DNA from: Synanceia verrucosa
Lineage: Eukaryota; Chordata; Actinopteri; Perciformes; Synanceiidae
Reading direction: 5' to 3'
DNA length: 64,000 nt
Assembly (NCBI GenBank): GCA_029721515.1
Contig: JAQQSB010001353.1
Coordinates: 62,001 to 126,000 of the forward strand
The position numbers were made by a program, and so were the translations under genes. Below the pieces are notes generated by a model. It had not been told where the DNA came from. It saw only the letters and a list, made by a program, of their open reading frames with translations, and did no database searches. This document shows, one piece after another, positions 1-11,537 of the stretch. Position 1 is the stretch's first letter, and the number at the start of each line of letters is the position of its first letter.

Positions 1-147
1 ACAGGGAGAGGGAGTGAGAAGGGAGGGGCCGTCTCCATGGAAACGGCCCAGCTCTTGGCAGTTGACCTCAAGTGACCCTGCCTGGGGCTTATACAGGCTT
101 CTGATCGATCAATGCTCATGATACAGAGAGTGGATGACATCATCAAT

Positions 148-171
148 CACACACACACACACACACACACA
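148..171. repeat. (CA)n microsatellite
   Basis: About 12 uninterrupted CA dinucleotides lie in the tail of unit A1, where other units have only 3-5 CA repeats or none. This is a local expansion. Confidence 0.9.
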
Positions 172-368
172 GACCAGGGGCATGTCTAGACTTTTTTAAA
201 GGGGGGGCCCGGGCCCAAGGGGGGCCCAAGTCATGCAAGGGTGGCCAGCAGAATTAGGTCAAACTCCAGAGGGGTGACTGTTTCCTCACAGGAAGCTGTG
301 TCTATGACTGTCCTTTCAAAATAAAAGTCCCAAATTGTGATTTAATCTTCACAGGAAACAAAGTCAGG

Positions 369-533
369 CACGCACGTAGTGCGTGCTTCGGTGTGTTCGA
401 TTGCAACATGGATCTGGGACAGACACGCACGTAGTGCGTGCTTCGGTGTGTTTGATTGCAACATGGATCTGGGACAGGCACGCACGTAGTGCGTGCTTCG
501 GTGTGTTCGATTGCAACATGGATCTCGAACAGG
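369..533 (+). repeat. 55-bp hairpin minisatellite, 3 copies
   Basis: Three near-identical 55-bp copies start at 369, 424 and 479. Each begins with the inverted repeat GCACGCAC / GTA loop / GTGCGTGC (one copy starts ACACGCAC) and continues CTTCGGTGTGTT...GCAACATGGATCT. The small open frames crossing it in several frames are by-products of the repetition. Confidence 0.9.
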
Positions 534-1313
534 CACACATTTAACATACAACTTTTGAATAAAATTCAAACATTTTCACCATTCAGCTTTTAAATTCAAA
601 TTCATGAATTATACATTCATAATTTTTCAACATTCATTCTACTTAGCCTTCATACTACTACATTCAACCCAGCATTCAGCAGTTTGGCTTCAGCTTTTAT
701 TTTCAAAATTTCTATTCATACAATTCATTCTCATTCAAACATTCAACCCAGTATTCAGCAGTTTGGCTTCAGCTTTTATTTTCAAAATTTCAATTCATAC
801 AATTCATTCTCATTCATACATTAGCATTCAGTAGCGTAGCTTCAGCTGCGAGTGTGCTTCAGTGTGCGAGCATTCACACCCGCAATTGCTTCAGCAATTG
901 CTCTTCTAGTATTACATTTAAAACCCCCCTACTCAAAACTTTGAACCGCTACTCCTCCCACAGTTTTCAAGTAGAAACTTCAAACCAACTTCAAAACGTG
1001 CGGCTTCATCGGGAATGGTGTGGATGTATTCAGAATTTTGATATTCCTCATAATTTCCGAGTTATGGACCATAATCCATTTCAAAATTTCCCATAGGAAA
1101 TGAATGGGGAGAGCTTCAAATTTTCAGTCATTTCAACCTCACTGAACAAACCTTCACAGCTCCTTCATAGTTTCACTTAGAAACTCCATTCAACTTTCAA
1201 AACGCAGTAAATTTTCCTGGCTACATTTTCATAATTCATCATTCAATTTTAAAAATGTATAGTTTATTCAGTATTTCCACTTATGTCAGACCATGGAAAT
1301 CTTCAGAGCCTTT

Positions 1314-1374
1314 AACATGGGTGTCTATTGCGTGCACTAGAGTGGGAGAACTACACACCTAGAGTGGAGAGCAG
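1314..1374 (+). repeat. Near-invariant core block of the units (representative)
   Basis: This roughly 60-bp block runs from AACATGGGTGTCTATTGCG through ACACACCTAGAGTGGAGAGCAG. It recurs almost unchanged in nearly every complete unit of both families, although the heads and tails of A and B are not alignable by eye. Several B units change GTGGGAGAAC to GTGACACAAC or GTTACACAAC inside it. Confidence 0.75.
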
Positions 1375-2493
1375 TGTCTGCATCAGCTGAAAAATATTTT
1401 GAAATCGCGATCGCGAGGGCTACGTACACCCCACTGACATAATTTTTACATCAAAACGTTGGAAATTTTGTCCCGATCGTAGCAATGTGTGTCACATGCC
1501 TGTGAGGTTTATAGTTTTGGCTCCAGACCCTTAATTAGGGGGCACCTCCAGAAATCCCTCCATAGACTGCAATGTTAATTTTCAGAGGAAAAGGCGTGAG
1601 GAAGCAGAGAAACCTCTTGTGTTTAACCTGCCGCTGTCAGCCTTCTGAGTGGGCTAGAGACATGAAAATGACACCGCTGCGATCCTCGCGAGCTCCTGCC
1701 GCCCACGGTCCAAACCCCAAAGCTGTACTCCTCACGGTTGGGGAGTTATTCAGAGGAGTTTGGCAGGGTCTGACTCATTTCAAATGAATGGCAGCCTAAG
1801 GGGGCAGAAGGAGACAGAGGCTGGCGCAGGGAGAGGGAGTGAGAAGGGAGGGCCGTCTCCATGGAAACGGCCCAGCTGTGTGTGTGGCACTTGGGCTGCA
1901 GTGAGCATGTCTGTGATACAGGCTTCTGATTGGTCAATGCTCATGATAAAGAGAGTGGATGCCATAATCAATCATTCACATACAGACTGACCAGGGTGCG
2001 TCTAGACTTTTTCATAGGGGTGGCCCTGGCCCAAGGGGGGCCCAAGTCAGTCAGGGGTGGCCAGCAGAGTTATATGATATGCATGCATCTCCCTCAACAT
2101 AGCATTGTTAAATTCAAACATTTTCAAATGTGTTATATTCAAACATTTTCACCATTCAGCTTTTAAATTGAAATTCATGAATTATACATTCATAATTTTT
2201 CAACATTCATTCTACTTAACCTTCATACTACTACATTCAACTCAGCATTAGCAGTTTGGCTTCAGCTTTTATTTTAAAAATTTCTATTCATACAATTCAT
2301 TCTCATTCAAACATTCAACCCAGCATTCAGCAGTTTGGCTTCAGCTTTTATTTTCAAAGTTTCTATTAATACAATTCATTCTCATTCAAACATTCAACCC
2401 AGCATTCAGCAGTTTGGCTTCAGCTTTCATTTTCAAAATTTCAATTCGTACAATTCATTCTCATTCAAACATTCAACCCAGCATTAGCATTCG

Positions 2494-2554
2494 GCAGCGT
2501 AGCTTCAGCTGCGGGCATTCACACCCGCAATTGCTTCAGCAATTGCTCTTCTAG
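2494..2554 (+). other. Helitron-like 3' terminus of family A (representative)
   Basis: Three successive stem-loops overlap. GCAGC (2494-2498) pairs with GCTGC (2508-2512). GCGGG (2511-2515) pairs with CCCGC (2524-2528). GCAATTGC (2527-2534) pairs with GCAATTGC (2539-2546) around a TTCA loop. TCTT and then CTAG follow, with T outside. A hairpin a few bases before CTRR, with a 3' flanking T, is the known Helitron transposition terminator. Assignment here is by signature only. Confidence 0.7.
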
Positions 2555-4084
2555 TATTACATTTAAAACCCCCCTACTCAAAACTTTGAACCGCTACTCC
2601 TCCCGCACCGTTGGTCGTAGAAACGCCGTTCCAGCGCCAAAACGACCGGCTCGGCCGGGAATGGTGTGCTTGTATTCAGAATTTTGATATTCCTTATAAT
2701 TTCCGAGTTATGGCCCATAATCCATTTCAAAATTTCCCATAGGAAATGAATGGGGCTTCAGACTTTCTTAGTGATTTAACCTCACTGAACAAACACTCAC
2801 AGCTTCCTCATAGTGGCACCTAGAAACTCCATTCAACTTGGAAAACGCAGCAAATTTTCCTGGCTACATTTTCATAATCCATCATTTATTAAAAAAATGT
2901 ATAGTTTATTCAGCATTTTGCCTTATGTCAGACCATGGAAAGCAGAGTTTAACATGGGTGTCTATTGCGTGCACTAGAGTGGGAGAACTACACACCTAGA
3001 GTGGAGAGCAGCTTCTGCATCAGCTGAAAAAATATTTTGAAACGGCGATTGCAAGGGCTACGTACACCCCACCGACATAATTTATACATCAAAATGTTGG
3101 AAATTTCGTCCCGGTCGTATTGATGTGCCTCACATGCCTGTGAGATTTATAGTTTTGGCTCCAGACCCTTAATTAGGATGGGCACCTCCAGAAATCCTCC
3201 ATAGACTGCAATGTTAAATTTCAGAGGAAAAGGCGTGAGAAGGCAGAGAAACCTCTCGTGTTTAACCTGCCGCTGTCAGCCTTCTGAGTGGGCTAGAGAC
3301 ATAAAAATGACATCGCTGCGACGTTCACGAGCTCCTGCCGCCCACGGTCCAAACTCCAAAGCTGTACTCCTCACGGTTGTGGAGTTATTCAGAGGAGTTT
3401 GGCAGGGTCTGACTCAGTTCAAAATGAATGGCAGTCTATGGGGACAGAAGCTGGTGCAGGGAGAGGGAGTGAGAAGGGAGGGGCCGTCTCCATGGAAACG
3501 GCCCAGCTCTGTGTGGCACTTGAGCTGCAGTCAGCATGTCTGTGATACAGGCTTCTGATTGGTCAATGCTAATTATATACTTCACCATGTATATATTTCA
3601 CCATTCAGCTTTTAAATTCAAATTCAGTAATTATACATTCATAATTTTTCAACATTCATTCTACTTAACCTTCATATTACTACATTCAACCCAGCATTCA
3701 GCTGTTTGGCTTCAGCTTTTATTTTCAAAGTTTCAATTCATACAAATTCATTCTCATTCAAAAATTCAACCCAGCATTCAGCAGTTTGGCTTAGGCTTTT
3801 ATTTTCAAAATTTCTATTCATACAATTCATTCTCATTCAAACATTCAACCCAGCATTCAGCAGTTTGGCTTAGGCTTTTATTTTCAAAATTTCTATTCAT
3901 ACAATTCATTCTCATTCAAACATTCAACCCAGCATTCAGCAGTTTGGCTTCAGCTTTCATTTTCAAAATTTCAATTCATACAATTCATTCTCATTCATAC
4001 ATTCAACCCAGCATTAGCATTCAGCAGCGTAGCTTCAGCTGCGGGCATTCACACCCGCAATTGCTTCAGCAATTGCTCTTCTAG
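2555..4084 (+). mobile_element. Family A unit A3
   Basis: Plain head, short tail, four 79-bp subrepeats (from about 3682). Its core open frame runs past the usual 71-codon stop because of an extra A near 3422. It ends with the GCAATTGC hairpin and CTAG at 4081-4084. Confidence 0.8.
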
Positions 4085-5682
4085 TTGGTGTGAATGCCCA
4101 AAGCATTCACACCTATGTTCTCCTACCTTTATTATTATTATTTTTCTTCCCCCCCTGTTTTTTGGCTCGCTTCTTCTCCCACAGTTTTCAAGCTAGAAAC
4201 TTCAAACCAACTTCAAAACGTGCGGCTTCATCGGGACACGTGTGCTATTACTTTTCATAACCGTAACCTTCATAATTTCCGAGTTATTAACCATAATTCA
4301 TCAAAATTTTCCCATTGAAAATGAATGGGGAGAGCTTCAAAATTCAAAAATTTTCAACCTCGAACAAACCTTCATAACTCCTTCATAATTGGACTTAGAA
4401 ACTTCATTCAACTTTCAAAACGCAGGAAATTTCCCTGGCTACATATTCATAAATCATTGTCTATTCAAAAAATGTACGGTTCATTCACAATTTCAGCATA
4501 TCTCAGACCATGAAATCTTCAAAAATCAGCCTTTAACATGGGTGTCTATTGCGTGCACTAGAGTGGGAGAACTACACACCTAGAGTGGAGAGCAGTGTCT
4601 GCATCAGCTGAAAAAATATTTTTAAATCGCGATTGTGAGGGCTACGTACATCCCACGGACATAATTTTTACATCAAAACGTTGGAAATCTTGTCCCGATC
4701 GTAGCGATGTGTCTCTTATGTCTGTGAGATTTATAGTTTTGGCTCCAGACCCTTAATTAGGGCGGCACCTCCAAGAATCCCTCCATAGACTGCAATGTTA
4801 ATTTTCAGAGGAAAAGGCGTGAGGAAGCAGAAAAACCTCTTGTGTTTAACCTGCCGCTGTCAGCCTTCTGAGTGGGCTAGAGACATGAAATTTAGACCGC
4901 TGCGATCCTCGGGAGCTCCTGCCGCCCACGGTCCAAACCCCAAAGCTGTACTCCTCACGGTTTTGGAGTTATTTAGAGGAGTTTGGCAGGGTCTGACTCA
5001 GTTCAAATGAATGGCAGCCTAAGGGGGCAGAAGGAGACAGAGGCTGGTGCAGGGAGAGGGAGTGAGAAGGGAGGGGCCGTCTCCATGGAAACGGCCCAGC
5101 TCTGTGTGTGGCACTTGGGCTGCAGTGAGCATGTCTGTGATACAGGCTTCTGATTGGTCAATGCTAATTATATACTTCACCATGTATATATTTCACCATT
5201 CAGCTTTTAAATTCAAATTCATGAATTATACATTCATAATTTTTCAACATTCATTCTGCTTAACCTTCATACTACTACATTCAACCCAGCATTTAGCAGT
5301 TTGGCTTAGGCTTTTATTTTCAAAGTTTCTATTCATACAATTCATTCTCATTCAAACATTCAACCCAGCATTCAGCAGTTTGCTTCAGCTATTATTTTCA
5401 AAGTTTCAATTCATACAATTCATTCTCATTCAAACATTCAACCCAGCATTAAGCAGTTTGTATTCAGATTTAATTTTCAAATTTTCAATTAATACAATTC
5501 ATTCTCATTCATACATTCAACCCAGCATTCAGCAGTTTGGCTTCAGCTTTTCTTTTCAAAATTACTATTCATACAATTCATTCTCATTCAAACATTCAAC
5601 CCAGCATTCAGCAGCATTCAGCAGCGTAGCTTCAGCTGCGGGCATTCACACCCCGCAATTGCTTCAGCAATTGCTCTTCTAG
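4085..5682 (+). mobile_element. Family A unit A4
   Basis: Palindromic head (GGTGTGAATGC... near 4087-4113, then the TTATTATTATT tract), short tail, and four subrepeats from about 5278. The third subrepeat is diverged (TTTGTATTCAGATTTAATTTT). CTAG is at 5679-5682. Confidence 0.8.
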
Positions 5683-7066
5683 TATTACATTTAAAACCCC
5701 CCTACTCAAAACTTTGAACCGCTACTCCTCCCGCACCGTTGGTCGTAGAAACGCTGCTCCCGCGCCAAAACGACTGGCTTCATCGAGAATGGTGTGCTTG
5801 TATTCAGAATTTTGATATTCCTTATAATTTCCGAGTTATGGACCATAATCCATTTCAAAATTTCCCATAGGAAATGAATGGGGCTTCAGACTTTTTCTGT
5901 CATTTAACCTCACTGAACAAACGCTCACAGCTCCCTCGTAGTTGTGCCTAGAAACTCCATTCAATGTGTAAAACGCAGGAAATTTTCCTGGCTACATTTT
6001 CATAATTCATCATTTATTAAAAAAATGTATAGTTTATTCAGCATTTCGCCTTATTTCAGACCATGGAGAGCAGAGTTTAACATTGGTGTCTATTGCGTGC
6101 ACTAGAGTGGGAGAACTACACACCTAGAGTGGAGAGCAGTGTCTGAAGCGTCTGAAAAAAATATTTTTAAATCGCGATTGTGAGGGCTACGTACATCCCA
6201 CGGACATAATTTTTACATCAAAACGTTGGAAATCTTGTCCCGATCGTAGCGATGTGTGTCTCATGACTGTGAGGTTTATAGTTTTGGCTCCAGACCCTTA
6301 ATTAGGGCAGCACCTCCAGAAATCCCTCCATAGACTGCAATGTTAATTTTCAGAGGAATAGGCGTGAGGAAGCAGAAAAACCTCTTGTGTTTAACCTGCC
6401 GCTGTCAGCCTTCTGTGTGGGCTAGAGACATGAAATTTACACCGCTGCGATCATCGCAAGCTCCTGCCGCCCACGGTCCAAACCCCAAAGCTGTACTCCT
6501 CACGGTTTTGGAGTTATTTAGAGGAGTTTGGCAGGGTCTGACTCAGTTCAAATGAATGGCAGCCTAAGGGGGCAGAAGGAGACAGAGGCTGGTGCAGGGA
6601 GAGGGAGTGAGAAGGGAGGGGCCGTCTCCATGGAAACGGCCCAGCTCTGTGTGTGGCACTTGGGCTGCAGTGAGCATGTCTGTGATACAGGCTTCTGATT
6701 GGTCAATGCTAATTATATACTTCACCATGTATATATTTCACCATTCAGCTTTTAAATTCAAATTCATGAATTATACATTCATAATTTTTCAACATTCATT
6801 CTACTCAACCTTCATACTACTACATTCAACCCAGCATTCAGCAGTTTGGCTTAGGCTTTTATTTTCAAAATTTCTATTCATACAATTCATTCTCACTCAA
6901 ACATTCAACCCAGCATTCAGCAGTTTGGCTTCAGCTTTTATTTTCAAAATTTCTATTCATACAATTCATTCTCAGTCATACATTCAACCCAGCATTAGCA
7001 TTCAGCAGCGTAGCTTCAGCTGCGGGCATTCACACCCCGCAATTGCTTCAGCAATTGCTCTTCTAG
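5683..7066 (+). mobile_element. Family A unit A5
   Basis: Plain head, short tail and only two subrepeats, which makes it one of the shortest complete units. The terminal stem carries an extra C (CACCCCGC). CTAG is at 7063-7066. Confidence 0.8.
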
Positions 7067-8630
7067 TATTACATTTAAAACCCCCCTACTCAAAACTTTG
7101 AACCGCTACTCCTCCCGCACCGTTGGTCGTAGAAACGCCGTTCAGCGCCAAAACGACTGGCTCGGCCGGGAATGGTGTGCTTGTATTCAGAATTTTGATA
7201 TTCCTTATAATTTCCGAGTTATGGACCATAATCCATTTCAAAATTTCCCATAGGAAATGAATGGGGCTTCAGACTTTTTCAGTCATTTAACCTCACTGAA
7301 CAAACACTCACAGCTTCCTCGTAGTTGGGCCTAGAAACTCCATTCAACTTGGAAAACGCAGCAAATTTTCCTGGCTACATTTTCATAATTCATCATTTAT
7401 TAAAAAATGTATAGTTTATTCAGCATTTTGCCTTATGTCAGACCATGGAGAGCAGAGTTTAACATGGGTGTCTATTGCGTGCACTAGAGTGGGAGAACTA
7501 CACACCTAGAGTGGAGAGCAGCTTCTGCATCAGCTGAAAAAATATTTTAAAACGGCGATTGCGAGGGCTACGTACGCCCCACCGACATAATTTATACATC
7601 AAAATGTTGGAAATTTCGCCCCGGTCGTAGTGATGTGCCTCTGGTGTCTGTGAGGTTTATAGTTTTGGCTCCAGACCCTTAATTAGGCGGCACCTCCAAG
7701 AATCCCTCCATAGACTGCAATGTTAAATTTCAGAGGAAAAGGCGTGAGGAAGCAGAGAAACCTCTGGTGTTTAACCTGCCGCTGTCAGCCTTCTGAGTGG
7801 GCTAGAGACATAAAAATGACACCGCTGCGATCCTCGGGAGCTCCTGCCGCCCACGGTCCAAACCCCAAAGCTGTACTCCTCACGGTTTTGGAGTTATTTA
7901 GAGGAGTTTGGCAGGGTCTGACTCAGTTCAAATGAATGGCAGTCTATGGGGACAGAAGCTGGGGCAGGGAGAGGGAGTGAGAAGGGAGGGGCCGTCTCCA
8001 TGGAAACGGCCCAGCTCTGTGTGTGGCACTTGGGCTGCAGTGAGCATGTCTGTGATACAGGCTTCTGATTGGTCAATGCTCATGATAAAGAGAGTGGATG
8101 CCATAATCAATCATTCATATACAGACTGACCAGGGTGCGTCTAGACTTTTTCATAGGGGTGGCCCTGGCCCAAGGGGGGCCCAAGTCAGTCAGGGGTGGC
8201 CAGCAGAATTAAATTCAAACATTTTCACCATTCAGCTTTTACATTCAAATTCATGGATTATACATTCATAATTTTTCAACATTCATTCTGCTTAACCTTC
8301 ATACTACTACATTCAACCCAGCATTCAGCAGTTTGGCTTAGGCTTTTATTTTCAAAATTTCAATTCATACAATTCATTCTCATTCAAACATTCAACCCAG
8401 CGTTCAGCAGTTTGCTTAGGCTTTTATTTTCAAAGTTTCAATTCATACAATTCATTCTCATTCAAACATTCAACCCAGCATTCAGCAGTTTGGCTTCAGC
8501 TTTCATTTTCAAAATTTCAATTCGTACAATTCATTCTCATTCATACATTCAACCCAGCATTAGCATTCAGCAGCGTAGCTTCAGCTGCGGGCATTCACAC
8601 CCGCAATTGCTTCAGCAATTGCTCTTCTAG
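7067..8630 (+). mobile_element. Family A unit A6
   Basis: Plain head, long tail, three subrepeats from about 8311; one has the 78-bp TTTGCTTAGG variant. CTAG is at 8627-8630. Head, tail and subrepeat pattern resemble parts of unit A16 on the far side of the Helentron. Confidence 0.8.
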
Positions 8631-10002
8631 TATTACATTTAAAACCCCCCTACTCAAAACTTTGAACCGCTACTCCTCCCGCACCGTTGGTCGTAGAAAC
8701 GCCGTTCAAGGCCAAAACGACCGGCTCGGCCGGGAATGGTGTGCTTGTATTCAGAATTTTGATATTCCTTATAATTTCCGAGTTATGGCCCATAATTCAT
8801 TTCAAAATTTCCCATAGGAAATGAATGGGGCTTCAGACTTTTTCAGTCATTTAACCTCACTGAACAAACAGTCACAGCTCCCTCGTAGTTGCGCCTAGAA
8901 ACTCCATTCAACTTGGAAAACGCAGCAAATTTTCCTGGCTACATTTTCATCATTCATCATTTATTAAAAAAATGTATAGTTTATTCAGCATTTTGCCTTA
9001 TGTCAGACCATGGAAAGCAGAGTTTAACATGGGTGTCTATTGCGTGCACCAGAGTGGGAGAACTACACACCTAGAGTGGAGAGCAGCTTCTGCATCAGCT
9101 GAAAAAATATTTTGAAACGGCGATTGCGAGGGCTACGTACGCCCCACCGACATAATTTATACATCAAAACGTTGGAAATTTCGTCCCGGTCGTATTGATG
9201 TGCCTCACGTACCTGTGAGGTTTATAGTTTTGGCTCCAGACCCTTAATTAGGGCGGCACCTCCAAGAATCCCTCCATAGACTGCAATGTTAAATTTCAGA
9301 GGAAAAGGCGTGAGGAAGCAGAGAAACCTCTCGTGTTTAACCTGCCGCTGTCAGCCTTCTGAGTGGGCTAGAGACATAAAAATGACACCGCTGCGACCCT
9401 CGCGAGATCCTGCCGCCCACGGTCCAAACCCCAAAGCTGTACTCCTCACGGTTTTGGAGTTATTTAGAGGAGTTTGGCAGGGTCTGACTCAGTTCAAATG
9501 AATGGCAGTCTATGGGGACAGAGGCTGGTGCAGGGAGAGGGAGTGAGAAGGGAGGGGCCGTCTCCATGGAAACGGCCCAGCTCTGTGTGTGGCACTTGGG
9601 CTGCAGTGAGCATGTCTGTGATACAGGCTTCTGATTGGTCAATGCTAATTATATACTTCACCATGTATATATTTCACCATTCAGCTTTTAAATTCAAATT
9701 CATGAATTATACATTCATAATTTTTCACCATTCATTCTACTCAACCTTCATATTACTACACTCAACCCAGCATTCAGCTGTTTGGCTTCAGCTTTTATTT
9801 TCAAAGTTTCAATTCATACAAGTCATTCTCATTCAAACAGTCAACCCAGCATTCAGCAGTTTGGCTTAGGCTTTTATTTTCAAAATTTCTATTCATACAA
9901 ATTCATTCTCATTCAAACATTCAACCCAGCATTAGCATTCAGCAGCGTAGCTTCAGCTGCGGGCATTCACACCCGCAATTGCTTCAGCAATTGCTCTTCT
10001 AG
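8631..10002 (+). mobile_element. Family A unit A7
   Basis: Plain head, short tail, two subrepeats from about 9759, total about 1.37 kb. CTAG is at 9999-10002 and is followed by the palindromic head of the next unit. Confidence 0.8.
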
Positions 10003-11537
10003 TTGGTGTGAATGCCCCAAGGCATTCACACCTATGTTCTCCTACCTTTATTATTATTATTATTTTTCTTCCGCTCACTTTTTCGCCGCGCTTCTCCTCC
10101 CACAGTTTTCAAGCTAGAAACTTCAAACCAACTTCAAAACGTGCGGCTTCATCGGGAATAGTGCGGATGTATTCAGAATTTTGATAACTTTCATAATTTC
10201 CGAGTTATTAACCATAATTCATCAAAATTTTCCCATTGGAAATGAATGGGGAGAGCTTCAAATTTAAAAAATTTTCAACCTCGAACAAACCTTCATATCT
10301 CCTTCATACTTTCACTTAGAAACTTCATTCAACTTTCAAAACGCGGCAAATTTTCCTGGCTACATATTCACAATTCATCTTCAATTCAAAAAATGTACGG
10401 TTCATTCACAATTTCAGCATATCTCAGACCATGAAATCTTCAAAAATCAGCCTTTAACATGGGTGTCTATTGCGTGCACTAGAGTGGGAGAACTACACTA
10501 GAGTGGGAGAACTACACACCTAGAGTGGAGAGCAGTGTCTGAAGCGTCTGAAAAAAATATTTTTAAATCGCGATTGTGAGGGCTACGTACACCCCACGGA
10601 CATAATTTTTACATCAAAACGTTGGAAATCTTGTCCCGATCGTAGCGATGTTTGTCTCATGTCTGTGAGGTTTATAGTTTTGGCTCCAGACCCTTAATTA
10701 GGGCGGCACCTCCAGAAATCCCTCCATAGACTGCAATGTTAATTTTCAGAGGAAAAGGCGTGAGGAAGCAGAGAAACCTCTTGTGTTTAACCTGCCGCTG
10801 TCAGCCTTCTGAGTGGGCTAGAGACATGAAATTTACACCGCTGCGACCCTCGGGAGCTCCTGCCGCCCACGGTCCAAACCCCAAAGCTGTACTCCTCACG
10901 GTTTTGGAGTTATTTAGAGGAGTTCGGCAGGGTCTGACTCAGTTCAAATGAATGGCAGCCTAAGGGGGCAGAAGGAGACAGAGGCTGGTGCAGGGAGAGG
11001 GAGTGAGAAGGGAGGGCCGTCTCCATGGAAACGGCCCAGCTCTGTGTGTGGCACTTGGGCTGCAGTGAGCATGCCTGTGATACAGGCTTCTGATTGGTCA
11101 GTGCTAATTATATACTTCACCATGTATATATTTCACCATTCAGCTTTTAAATTCAAATTCATGGATTATACATTCATAATTTTTCAACATTCATTCTGCT
11201 TAACCTTCATACTACTACATTCAACCCAGCATTTAGCAGTTTGCTTAGGCTTTTATTTTCAAAGTTTCTATTCATACAATTCATTCTCCTTCAAACATTC
11301 GACCCAGCGTTCAGCAGTTTGGCTTCAGCTTTTATTTTCAAAATTGCAATTCATACAATTCATTCTCATTCAAACATTCAACCCAGCATTCAGCAGTTTG
11401 GCTTCAGCTTTCATTTTCAAAATTTCAATTGTACAATTCATTCTCATTCATACATTCAACCCAGCATTAGCATTCAGCAGCGTAGCTTCAGCTGCGGGCA
11501 TTCACACCCATAATTGCTTCAGCAATTGCTCTTCTAG
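10003..11537 (+). mobile_element. Family A unit A8
   Basis: Palindromic head with TTATTATTATT tract, short tail, three subrepeats from about 11218. A short local duplication of the CTAGAGTGGGAGAACTACAC segment lies at about 10477-10517. CTAG is at 11534-11537. Confidence 0.8.

Larger units (their letters stand above)
1..909 (+). mobile_element. Family A unit A1 (5' truncated by window start)
   Basis: The window opens inside the tail of this unit. It has a long tail with a CA microsatellite (148-171), three 55-bp hairpin repeats (369-533), and two 79-bp subrepeats beginning near 660. It ends with the GCAATTGC hairpin and CTAG at 906-909. Confidence 0.75.
910..2554 (+). mobile_element. Family A unit A2
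   Basis: Plain head, long tail, three 79-bp subrepeats (from about 2234, 2312 and 2391). The terminus is well preserved: GCGGG (2511-2515) pairs with CCCGC (2524-2528), the GCAATTGC hairpin lies at 2527-2546, the spacer is TCTT, and CTAG is at 2551-2554 followed by T. Confidence 0.8.

Noticed and set aside
369..533. CRISPR-like array of repeats with palindromes
   Set aside because: Copies are contiguous 55-bp tandem repeats with no unique spacers, and the genome is eukaryotic.
302..569. Minus-strand frames rich in Cys and His over the 55-bp repeats, at first glance like a zinc-finger array
   Set aside because: The 55-bp unit shifts frame each copy, giving the same peptide in different frames; Cys/His spacing does not fit a zinc finger.
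1920..1945. GATTGGTCAATG in every family A unit as a CCAAT promoter
   Set aside because: A single inverted CCAAT with no convincing TATA or start context in a repeat is not enough to call a promoter.
3536..4084. Long open frames through the ATTCA-rich subrepeats (up to about 220 codons) in many units
   Set aside because: The 78-79 bp repeat is not a multiple of three, so the same DNA is read in all three frames in turn; the peptides are low-complexity and have no family resemblance.
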